A stretch of 64,000 bases of DNA. Origin: Leucobacter massiliensis. Its GTDB lineage: Bacteria; Actinomycetota; Actinomycetes; Actinomycetales; Microbacteriaceae. Positions 56,451 to 63,091 of this stretch are shown in pieces. The notes beneath the pieces are model-generated. The model did not search any database and was not told where the DNA came from. It saw only the letters and a program-made list of their open reading frames with translations. The translations under genes and the position numbers were made by a program. How positions within the stretch are numbered: position 1 is the stretch's first letter; each line of letters starts with the position of its first letter. Where the stretch lies: the NCBI RefSeq assembly GCF_002982315.1, contig NZ_MWZD01000017.1, positions 744,001-808,000 on the forward strand, given 5' to 3'.

Positions 56451-57773
56451 ATGACCCAGCAGCACAGACCCGAGCAGACCGCACCCGAGGGCACCCGGCT
56501 CGGCGAGCTGTGGCGCATCCTGCCCGAGGAGTCCGGACGCATCGCCACGGCCGCGGGCGGAGAGCTCGCCATCGGCGGCGTCGGCGTCACCGAGCTCGCG
56601 GAGCGCTACGGCACCCCACTGCACGTCATCGACGAGGCCGGACTGCGGCGGCAGATCCGCCGCTTCGTGGACGGGATCCGTGAACGCTGGCCGAACTCCG
56701 AAGTGCTCTTCGCCTCGAAGTCGCTGCCCGCCGTCGGCATGTACCGCGTCGCACAAGACGAGGGGCTCTCCGTCGATGTCGCAGGCGGAGGGGAACTGGT
56801 GCTCGCGCTCGCCGCCGGCGTCGACCCCGCGCGGCTGCACTTCCACGGCAACGCCAAGACCGTCGCGGAGCTGCGCCTGGCGCTCGACGCGGGGATCGGC
56901 ACGATCATCGTCGACAACGAGGACGAGCTCGACCGTCTCGCACGGCTCCTCGACCGGCGGCAGAAGCTGCTGCTCCGGGTGATCCCGGGCGTCGAGGCCG
57001 ACACCCACGCCTCGCAGGCCACCGGCGGCGCCCGCTCCAAGTTCGGGCTGCCGATGGACCAGGCCGCGCGCGCGATCGAGCGCATGCGGGCGCACCCGCT
57101 GATGGACTTCGAGGGCGTCCACCTGCACATCGGCTCCCAGATCCTCAACACCCACCAGTTCACACGGGCCGTCGAGAACATCTCGACCGTGGGCGACTTC
57201 CCCGTCTACGACGTGGGCGGCGGGCTCGGCGTCGCCTACAGCTACGACGACGCGGCGCCCTCGGTCGACGCGTACCTCGACGCGATCGTCGCTGCTGCGC
57301 GAGCGCATCTGCCCGCGGAGGCGAAGATCATGATCGAGCCCGGCCGCTCGGTGGTCGCGCGGGCCGGTGTCACCCTCTACCGGGTGGTGTCGGTGAAGCG
57401 CACGGGTGACGTCTTCGTCGCCGTCGACGGCGGCATGGCCGATCAGCTCGACGTGGCGCTCACCGGGCAGCGGTACGAGGCGGTGCTCGCGAACCGGCTC
57501 GACGAACCGTGGGACGAGCGCGCGCAGCTGGTCGGCCGCCAGTGCGAATCGGGGGACCTGCTCGTCGACGGCGCGCCGATGCCGCCCGCCCGCGTCGGCG
57601 ACCTGGTGGTCATGGCCGCCACGGGCGCGTACTCCTACACGCTCGCGAACAACTACAACGGCGCGCTGAAGCCCGCGATCGTCTTCGTGCGCGACGGCGA
57701 GGCGCGCCTCGTCGCCCGGCGGGAACGCTACGAGGACCTCCTCGCCACCCAATCACCCGCCCTGGAGCCCTGA
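56451..57773 (+). CDS. Diaminopimelate decarboxylase-family PLP enzyme
   Basis: 440-residue fold-type III PLP enzyme: LFASKSLPAVGMYR with the Schiff-base Lys, HFHGNAKTVAELRLAL, HLHIGSQILNTHQF, GGGLGVAYSYDD, MIEPGRSVVARAG, VAVDGGMADQLDVAL. Best fit is LysA (last step of lysine synthesis); the group also has D-ornithine/lysine and carboxynorspermidine decarboxylases. It stands alone beside a divergent PucR gene, unlike the usual argS-lysA-hom order, so a second, catabolic LysA-like enzyme is possible. GAGAGGA site upstream. Confidence 0.87.
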   Translation: MTQQHRPEQTAPEGTRLGELWRILPEESGRIATAAGGELAIGGVGVTELAERYGTPLHVIDEAGLRRQIRRFVDGIRERWPNSEVLFASKSLPAVGMYRVAQDEGLSVDVAGGGELVLALAAGVDPARLHFHGNAKTVAELRLALDAGIGTIIVDNEDELDRLARLLDRRQKLLLRVIPGVEADTHASQATGGARSKFGLPMDQAARAIERMRAHPLMDFEGVHLHIGSQILNTHQFTRAVENISTVGDFPVYDVGGGLGVAYSYDDAAPSVDAYLDAIVAAARAHLPAEAKIMIEPGRSVVARAGVTLYRVVSVKRTGDVFVAVDGGMADQLDVALTGQRYEAVLANRLDEPWDERAQLVGRQCESGDLLVDGAPMPPARVGDLVVMAATGAYSYTLANNYNGALKPAIVFVRDGEARLVARRERYEDLLATQSPALEP

Positions 57774-57787
57774 ACCGGAGGCCTCGT

Positions 57788-57900
57788 CCTGCCCGGATCC
57801 GGCCCGGTGTGCCTGGATCCGGCTCGGTCTGCCCGGATCCGGCCCGGTGTGCCTGGATCCGGCTCGGTCTGCCTGGATCCGGCTCGGTCTGCCCGGACTC
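57788..57900. repeat. 20-bp GC-rich minisatellite, about 5.5 copies
   Basis: Period-20 units (TGCCCGGATCCGGCCCGGTG and the variant with TGGATCCGGCTCGGTC), each holding GGATCC starting at 57795, 57815, 57835, 57855 and 57875. The core is near-palindromic. It lies in the convergent gap between lysA and the sirtuin gene, so may act as terminator or be a slippage product. Confidence 0.9.
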
Positions 57901-57939
57901 GCGTAGCGTGAACTCGGACAAACCGGGGCAGATTCTCGC

Positions 57940-58827
57940 TCAGCGGGCTGCGAGGCGGCTCACGAGGGCCGTGAGCGCCTCGCTCGTGCCGCCCTCGATG
58001 CGCAGCCGCACCGAGTCGCGGCCGTCGATCGCGGTCGGTCCGCGGTTGATGACGGCGAGCGGGATGCCGCGCCGTTCGGCGCGGTGCACGAGCCGCATGC
58101 CGGTGTTCACCGCAAGGGAGGTCCCCGCGACGAGCAGGCCGGCAGCCCCCGCCACGATGCGCTCGGCGTGCGCGAAGACGCGCTGCGGCACCACCTCGCC
58201 GAAGTAGACGACGTCCGGCCGCAGCATGCCACCGCACGCGGGGCACACCGGCACCCGCACGCCCGTCGTGTCGGTGACCGCCGCGTCGCCGTCGGGCGTG
58301 ATCTCGGCATCGGCCCAGCGCTCCGCGAAGCCCGGGTTCGCGACGTCGAACCAGCGCAGCACCTCCTCGCGCGAGAAGCGGTGGTCGAGGGGGATGCAGC
58401 GGATCACGGCGCCGTTGCCGTGCAGCTCAGCCAGGTTGACGCTGCCCGCGCGGGCGTGCAGGCCGTCGACGTTCTGCGTGATGACGCCGCTGAGGTAGCC
58501 GTCGCGCTCGAGCTCGGCCGCCGCCCGGTGCCCCGCGTTCGGCTGCACCGGGGCGAGACGATCGGCGCCCGCGCGCGCGCCGGCCCAGAAGCGGCGCCGG
58601 TAGGCCTCGTCGCGCGTGAACTGGTCGATGCTCATGGGCGTGCGGGGCGGCGTTCCCGCCCCGCGGTAGTCGGGTATGCCGGAATCGGTGCTCACGCCCG
58701 CCCCGGTGAGCAGCGCCAGCGGACCGTCTGCGAAGAGCCCCGCGAGCCCCGCGATCTCGTCCGCCCCGATCCCGTCCGCCGCGCCGGCCGCCTCGTTCCG
58801 TCCCGCTCCGTCAGCCACCTGCGCCAT
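57940..58827 (-). CDS. Sir2-family NAD-dependent deacylase with incomplete zinc site
   Basis: 295-residue sirtuin: ALLTGAGVSTDSGIPDYRGAGT, ITQNVDGLHARAGSVNLAELHG (catalytic His), VCPACGGMLRPDVVYFGE, LLVAGTSLAV. The usual CxxC...CxxC zinc ligands are incomplete: the second pair (CPAC) is intact but the first reads RCIPLDH, with Leu where the second Cys should be. ATG 58827 has GGGAGG upstream. Divergent from pyrE (76 bases). Removes acetyl or related groups from lysine with NAD+. Confidence 0.9.
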   Translation of the reverse strand: MAQVADGAGRNEAAGAADGIGADEIAGLAGLFADGPLALLTGAGVSTDSGIPDYRGAGTPPRTPMSIDQFTRDEAYRRRFWAGARAGADRLAPVQPNAGHRAAAELERDGYLSGVITQNVDGLHARAGSVNLAELHGNGAVIRCIPLDHRFSREEVLRWFDVANPGFAERWADAEITPDGDAAVTDTTGVRVPVCPACGGMLRPDVVYFGEVVPQRVFAHAERIVAGAAGLLVAGTSLAVNTGMRLVHRAERRGIPLAVINRGPTAIDGRDSVRLRIEGGTSEALTALVSRLAAR

Positions 58828-58903
58828 GCCGCCCTCCCGCCGTTCCGCCTCCCCCGAATCTACGCCACCGGGGTGTGGCGCGGTGGCGGATAGGATCGAC
58901 ACC

Positions 58904-59458
58904 ATGACCAGCGCGCGCGAACAGCTCATCGAACTCATCACCTCTGAGGCCGTCTTCCACGGTGACTTCACGCTGACGAGCGGCAAGAAGGCCACGTACT
59001 ACATCGACCTGCGCAAGCTCTCGCTCGACCACCGCGCCGCCCCCCTCATCGGGCAGGTGATGCTCGACCTCATCGACGACATCGACGGCGTCGTGGCCGT
59101 CGGGGGGCTGACGATGGGCGCCGATCCTATCGCCTCCGCGATCATGCACCAGGGCGTCGCTCGCGGCAAGGTGTACGACTCCTTCGTGGTGCGCAAGGAG
59201 CCGAAGGATCACGGCCGCGGGCGCCAGGTCGAGGGGCCGGATCTCGCCGGCAAGCGCGTGGTGGTCGTCGAGGACACCTCCACGACCGGCGGATCCCCGC
59301 TCCAGGCCATCGAGGCGCTGCAGAAGGTCGGAGCCGAGGTCGCGGCGGTGGCCGTGGTGGTGGACCGGCAGGCGCCCGCCAAGGAGCGCATCGAGGCGGC
59401 CGGATACGAGTACCGCTTCGCGATCGGCCTCGACGACCTCGGCCTGCAGCCGCAGTGA
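58904..59458 (+). CDS. pyrE: Orotate phosphoribosyltransferase
   Basis: 184-residue enzyme that makes OMP from orotate and PRPP. Visible: HGDFTLTSGKKATYYIDLRKL, VVAVGGLTMGADPIASAI, VRKEPKDHGRGRQVEGPDL, and the PRPP motif VVVVEDTSTTGGSPLQA. ATG 58904 is 7 bases after TAGGAT (58891-58896), so leaderless. Short relative to 200+ aa enzymes but normal for actinobacteria. Confidence 0.94.
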   Translation: MTSAREQLIELITSEAVFHGDFTLTSGKKATYYIDLRKLSLDHRAAPLIGQVMLDLIDDIDGVVAVGGLTMGADPIASAIMHQGVARGKVYDSFVVRKEPKDHGRGRQVEGPDLAGKRVVVVEDTSTTGGSPLQAIEALQKVGAEVAAVAVVVDRQAPAKERIEAAGYEYRFAIGLDDLGLQPQ

Positions 59459-59480
59459 GGCGTCCGGAGCGCGAATCCGC

Positions 59481-59510
59481 TTGACAATGAACGCACGGTC
59501 TTGCTTAACT
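59481..59510 (+). promoter_or_regulatory. Promoter of the leaderless small ORF
   Basis: TTGACA (59481-59486) and TTAACT (59505-59510) with an 18-base gap and a TGC extension just before the -10 box. Transcription would start at about 59517-59518, the A of the ATG. Confidence 0.75.
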
Positions 59511-59517
59511 GTGCGTT

Positions 59518-59622
59518 ATGCATGACACCATCCGTACCCAGTCCGCCGTCGAGGTGAACTTTGGGCAGACCGGCATGATGATGGCCGGTCACGGTGTCAT
59601 GAGCTGTCGAATGTGCATGTGA
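59518..59622 (+). CDS. Leaderless 34-residue leader peptide candidate (Cys/Met-rich end)
   Basis: The sequence encodes MHDTIRTQSAVEVNF then GQTGMMMAGHGV and ends MSCRMCM. It begins at the expected transcription start and has no ribosome-binding site. Two nested inverted repeats lie inside it: CATGACACC (59521-59529) with GGTGTCATG (59593-59601), and ACCGGC (59569-59574) with GCCGGT (59584-59589). The two Cys codons come just after the hairpin. This resembles the leaderless Cys-containing leader ORFs known from mycobacteria, where ribosome stalling controls downstream genes. Here the downstream gene is a winged-helix protein starting 213 bases later. Confidence 0.6.
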   Translation: MHDTIRTQSAVEVNFGQTGMMMAGHGVMSCRMCM

Positions 59623-59835
59623 ACGAATCCAGGATCTCGTTCCGCCCGTCGCCCGCATGAGCGACCTCCGCGGCCCCGTCGAACGCACCGGGGCCCGCAT
59701 CCCGCGAGTCTCCCGGCCGTCTGTCGGCCGCCTCGCACCGCACCCCGCGATCCCGCGGATCGCACACCGCTCGCCGAGTCTCACCTCCCGTGTCACCGGG
59801 CCCTCGGCGCACTCGACAGCACAGAGGACATCATC

Positions 59836-60531
59836 ATGAACACCACCGCTCAGACCCTCCGCACCGCACGCCCCGATCTCGCCGCCGCGCTGCCCCCGCA
59901 GGCCGCACCCGAGCGGAACGTGCCGGAGGGAACCGAGGTGCGCGGCTTCGCGCTCTACGTCGGGCTCGCCGACGACAAGATCGCCGAGGGAGACCCCAAG
60001 CTCGGCGCAATCGTCACCCGCATCAAGCAGCTCGTCGCCGAGCTCGCCCCGGCCGCCGAGACCTACGCCGCCGTCGCCCTCGCGCCGGAGGGCACCGGCG
60101 GCCGCGACGTCGACGTCGTGCGCCTCGCGCTCGGGGACCCCGCCGCCCACGCGCGCCAGAAGCAGCACGAGGCCGAGACCGAAGACCGCGCGGTCAGCGG
60201 CGTGATCCTCGACCTCTCGCGCAAGCGGGTGCTCCTCGACAACGTGCCGGCTGCGCTCACCTTCCGGGAGTTCGAGCTGCTGCAGTACCTGGTGCTCCGC
60301 GAGGGACGCACCATCAGCCGCGAGGAGCTCATCACCGGGCTGTGGGGCGACGCGCCCGCGGAGGAGGTGCCGAGCGAGCGCACCATCGACGTGCACATCC
60401 GCCGGCTGCGGGTGAAGCTCGCCCAGTACCAGGACATCGTGCGCACCGTACGGGGCACCGGATACCGCTTCGACCGCCACGCAGACGTCTCCATCCACTA
60501 CACCTCGGGTCCCAGCCCCGACGCGTTCTGA
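59836..60531 (+). CDS. Orphan winged-helix (OmpR-type) protein without receiver domain
   Basis: 231 aa. The C-terminal 100 residues are a PhoB/OmpR-type winged helix: LTFREFELLQYLVLREGRTISREELITGLWG and SERTIDVHIRRLRVKLAQYQDIVRTVRGTGYRF. The N-terminal 100 residues (RGFALYVGLADDKIAEGDPKLGAIVTRIKQLVAEL) are not a receiver domain and I do not recognise them. The phospho-acceptor Asp of response regulators is absent, so control is probably by expression level, perhaps via the leader ORF. ATG 59836 is preceded by AGAGGA. Confidence 0.87.
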   Translation: MNTTAQTLRTARPDLAAALPPQAAPERNVPEGTEVRGFALYVGLADDKIAEGDPKLGAIVTRIKQLVAELAPAAETYAAVALAPEGTGGRDVDVVRLALGDPAAHARQKQHEAETEDRAVSGVILDLSRKRVLLDNVPAALTFREFELLQYLVLREGRTISREELITGLWGDAPAEEVPSERTIDVHIRRLRVKLAQYQDIVRTVRGTGYRFDRHADVSIHYTSGPSPDAF

Positions 60532-60637
60532 GCGGGCCGGGCCGGCACCGGCTCGTGCCGCGCCGCTCGCCGCGCTTTCGCGCGCCGCGCCGCTGCTGTA
60601 ACGTCGTACCAGATCCAAGTTTGCAGAGGAGATCGAC

Positions 60638-61279
60638 ATGACCACGTTGCCCCCTGAGGGACAGGACGGCCGGCCCACCGGCGGCGACACCCCCGCGGCG
60701 CCCCAGCAGCCCGCGGCACCGCAGACGCCCGGCGCGGCTCCGCAGCCGCCCGCGGCTCCGCAGCCTCCCCAGTACCAGCCGCCGCAGCAGCCCGCGCCGC
60801 CGCAGTACCAGCCGCCGGTGCCGCCGCAGCAGCCGCAGTACCAGGCCCCGCCCGCGGGCGGGCAGGCTCCGCCGCCCGGGGGCTACCAGCAGCCGCAGGC
60901 CGGATACGCGCAGCCGCCCGTGGTGAACCCGATCGGCAACCTCCAGCTCAACTACTGGCTGTCGGTGTTCTTCAGCTGGCTGCCCGCGCTGATCTTCTTC
61001 CTGATCGACAAGGACAAGGGAGACCAGCGGCTCCGCGCCCTGCACGCCGCGAACCTGAACTTCGCCCTGCTGCGGATCATGGCGGTCTTCGCCGGCTACA
61101 TCCTGGCGGCGATCTTCGCGTTCATCCCGTACGTCGGCCCGCTGATCGGCGGTCTGCTCATCGCGGCCGTCTGGATCGTGCCCTTCGTGTTCCACATCAT
61201 CGCCGCGACGCGCGTCGCGCAGGCGTACCAGAACGGGCAGACCGACCCGTTCATCGTGAACCTGCCGATGATCAAGTAG
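60638..61279 (+). CDS. DUF4870-type membrane protein with Pro/Gln-rich N-terminus
   Basis: 213 aa. Residues 1-100 are a disordered Pro/Gln/Tyr-rich segment with PPQYQPP repeats; residues 105-205 hold the DUF4870-like membrane domain (NYWLSVFFSWLPALIFFLIDKDKGDQRLRALHAANLNFALLRI, then two more helices). Function unknown. AGAGGAG site 6 bases before ATG 60638; TAACGT is a likely -10 box. A strong hairpin follows the stop. Confidence 0.88.
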   Translation: MTTLPPEGQDGRPTGGDTPAAPQQPAAPQTPGAAPQPPAAPQPPQYQPPQQPAPPQYQPPVPPQQPQYQAPPAGGQAPPPGGYQQPQAGYAQPPVVNPIGNLQLNYWLSVFFSWLPALIFFLIDKDKGDQRLRALHAANLNFALLRIMAVFAGYILAAIFAFIPYVGPLIGGLLIAAVWIVPFVFHIIAATRVAQAYQNGQTDPFIVNLPMIK

Positions 61280-61294
61280 CGAGTGGCGCATGCG

Positions 61295-61324
61295 AAACGG
61301 CTCGGGCTCCGGCCCGGGCCGTTT
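61295..61324. terminator. Hairpin terminator after the DUF4870-type gene
   Basis: 13-bp stem with AAACGGCTCGGGC paired to GCCCGGGCCGTTT (one T-G pair), loop TCCG, ends in TTTCTG. It also lies at the end of the convergent gene. Confidence 0.87.
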
Positions 61325-61334
61325 CTGCGTCCGC

Positions 61335-61754
61335 TCACCGTTCCGGAGCGTATCCCCCCGAACGCCGGCCCGAGGGCGCCCGGCGTTCGCGGACCGCTCG
61401 GCGCGCCCTCCGCTCCGCCCCGCGCGCCCTCCGAGCCGAACGCCAGCGGTTCCACCGCTCCCAGAACGCCGCGAGCGCGCGCCGCAGCCAGCCGAGCAGG
61501 CGCCGCGCCCAGTGGTGCTCGGTGCCCAGGATCGTGAGCCCGAGGAACACGACGAGCCAGCCCGGTCCCGGGAGCGGTACGAGCACGAGTCCGAGCACCA
61601 CCACGAGGGCCCCGAGCACCGTGACGAGCACCCGGTAGGCCGAGTCGAGCCACGGCCTGCGGCGGATCACGGCGCGCCACCGCTCCGCGAAGCGGCCGAA
61701 CCCCCGGCCCAGCCGCCGCGCGCGCTCGGCGTCGCCCGCGTACGGATCGCTCAT
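61335..61754 (-). CDS. TIGR02611-type (PGPGW) membrane protein
   Basis: 139 aa with two hydrophobic helices flanking LVPLPGPGWLVVFLGLTILGTEHHWARR, the PGPGW signature. Arg-rich at both ends. Function unknown. ATG 61754 is 6 bases after TACGAT on the minus strand (leaderless). Confidence 0.87.
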   Translation of the reverse strand: MSDPYAGDAERARRLGRGFGRFAERWRAVIRRRPWLDSAYRVLVTVLGALVVVLGLVLVPLPGPGWLVVFLGLTILGTEHHWARRLLGWLRRALAAFWERWNRWRSARRARGAERRARRAVRERRAPSGRRSGGYAPER

Positions 61755-61810
61755 GCCTCGATCGTAAGCGGAGCTGCTGGCAGTCCGCCGAGCTTCGACG
61801 CTCCGCTCCG

Positions 61811-61895
61811 CCAGGCCAGGCCAGGCCAGGCCAGACCAGGCGCGGCCTTGCCCGGCCGAACCTGGCCTTGCGCGGCCGAACCTGGCCTTGCCCGG
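61811..61895. repeat. CCAGG pentamers and a 20-bp GC repeat
   Basis: Five CCAGG/CCAGA pentamers (61811-61839) are followed by a 20-base period (GGCCTTGCCCGGCCGAACCT; GGCCTTG at 61844, 61864 and 61884). It fills the gap between the PGPGW gene and the lipid-kinase-like gene, both on the minus strand. The period equals that of the minisatellite at 57788-57900. Confidence 0.85.
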
Positions 61896-61924
61896 CCCTG
61901 TCTTTCCCGGCTCCGCCGGACCGC

Positions 61925-62887
61925 TCAGCGCACCCGCAGGGCGCCCGGAAGGATCCGCGCGTCGATCTCGACCACGGCGCCCACCTCGTCGCCGTCGAGC
62001 TCGAAGACGAGCGGTGCGGGCAGCGCCACCCGAACCCTGCCGGCACGCAGGTAGGCCGTCGACCCCGAGCTCTGCGCCTGCTCCGCGCCCGTGATCAGCC
62101 GCTTCAGCCCGTTGTCCCACATCACGTTCTTCATCGTGCCGAGCCACGCGGCCGGATCGTCCGCTCGCAGCACCAGCAGATCGAGCTGCCCGTCGTCGGG
62201 CGCAGCATCGGGGAGCAGGGTGATGCCGCCCATGAGGCTCCCGCAGTTCGCGATCAGCACCGTGTGCGCGCGCTCGGCGAGCGGCTCGGCGTCGTCGAGG
62301 CGCAGCGCGAACTCGACGACCTCCGCGCCCACGGCCGCCCGCCCGAGCGACTCCACGTATGCGAGCCAGCCCGTGCGCGCCTTGAGCTCGTCATCGGTTT
62401 CGACGATCATCTGCGCATCGATGCCGAACCCCGCCATCACGACGAAACCGTGCCGCTCCTCGCGGCCGTCCGCGGTGCGCAAGTCCACCACGCCCAGGTC
62501 GAGCGGGGCCGAGGCGCCAGCCAGCACCCGGGCGAATGCGGCGCGGGTGTCCCCGACCGGCACCCCGAGGTTGCGCGCGAGCAGGTTGCCGGTGCCGAGC
62601 GGCAGGATCCCGAGCTCGGCGGCGGGAACCCCCGTGCTTCCGAGCGCCTCGGCGACGACGCGCACCGTCCCGTCCCCGCCGGCGGCGACGACGACCCCGC
62701 AGCCCTGGGCAATGGCCTCGGCCGTCTGCCCCATCCCCGGATCCTCCACGGTCGTGGGAAACCACAGGCACTCGGGGGGCGCGTCACCCGCCGACACCGA
62801 GCGCTCCACGGCTTCGGCGACGTCGGCCCGCAGCTCCTCCTCGCCGACCTTGCTCGGGTTCCAGACGATGCCGATCGTGCCGCTCAT
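61925..62887 (-). CDS. Diacylglycerol kinase-like lipid kinase
   Basis: 320 aa of the DAGK catalytic family (YegS/DgkB group): VVVAAGGDGTVRVVAEAL, GILPLGTGNLLARNLGVP, TSxxx-type C-terminal beta domain with DDGQLDLLVLRADD and FELDGDEVG. Phosphorylates diacylglycerol or a related lipid at the membrane. ATG 62887 is 6 bases after TACGCT on the minus strand (leaderless). Confidence 0.93.
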   Translation of the reverse strand: MSGTIGIVWNPSKVGEEELRADVAEAVERSVSAGDAPPECLWFPTTVEDPGMGQTAEAIAQGCGVVVAAGGDGTVRVVAEALGSTGVPAAELGILPLGTGNLLARNLGVPVGDTRAAFARVLAGASAPLDLGVVDLRTADGREERHGFVVMAGFGIDAQMIVETDDELKARTGWLAYVESLGRAAVGAEVVEFALRLDDAEPLAERAHTVLIANCGSLMGGITLLPDAAPDDGQLDLLVLRADDPAAWLGTMKNVMWDNGLKRLITGAEQAQSSGSTAYLRAGRVRVALPAPLVFELDGDEVGAVVEIDARILPGALRVR

Positions 62888-62911
62888 GGGCCCAGCGTAG
62901 CGGCAGCGGGG

Positions 62912-63091
62912 TCACAGCGCGGACAGCAGCCCCTTCCAGTGCGCGCGCCACTCCTCGATGCGCTCTCCGCTCGCGAGACCGTCCTGGCTCACCGCGAGCA
63001 CCGTCGTGCCGCCGTTCGGCGTGGCCGGCACCTCGCGCCCGCACGGCGACGGCACACCGTGACGCGCGGCCGGATGGTTGAATGGCTCCAT
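62912..63091 (-). CDS. Small conserved-looking protein, divergent from the dGTPase gene with overlapping start codons
   Basis: 59 aa: MEPFNHPAARHGVPS at the start, TTVLAVSQDGLASGERIEEWRAHWKGLLSAL at the end. The amphipathic C-terminal helix and codon bias look coding. The ATG on the minus strand (63091-63089) overlaps the ATG of the dGTPase gene (63090-63092) by two bases, so the two genes share CATG. No Pfam family recognised. 25 bases separate its stop from the lipid kinase gene. Confidence 0.55.
   Translation of the reverse strand: MEPFNHPAARHGVPSPCGREVPATPNGGTTVLAVSQDGLASGERIEEWRAHWKGLLSAL

Noticed and set aside
57610-57921. Minus-strand frame over the 20-bp minisatellite
   Set aside because: Translation is a direct read-out of the repeat (QTEPDPG units), no start context and no family; not a gene.
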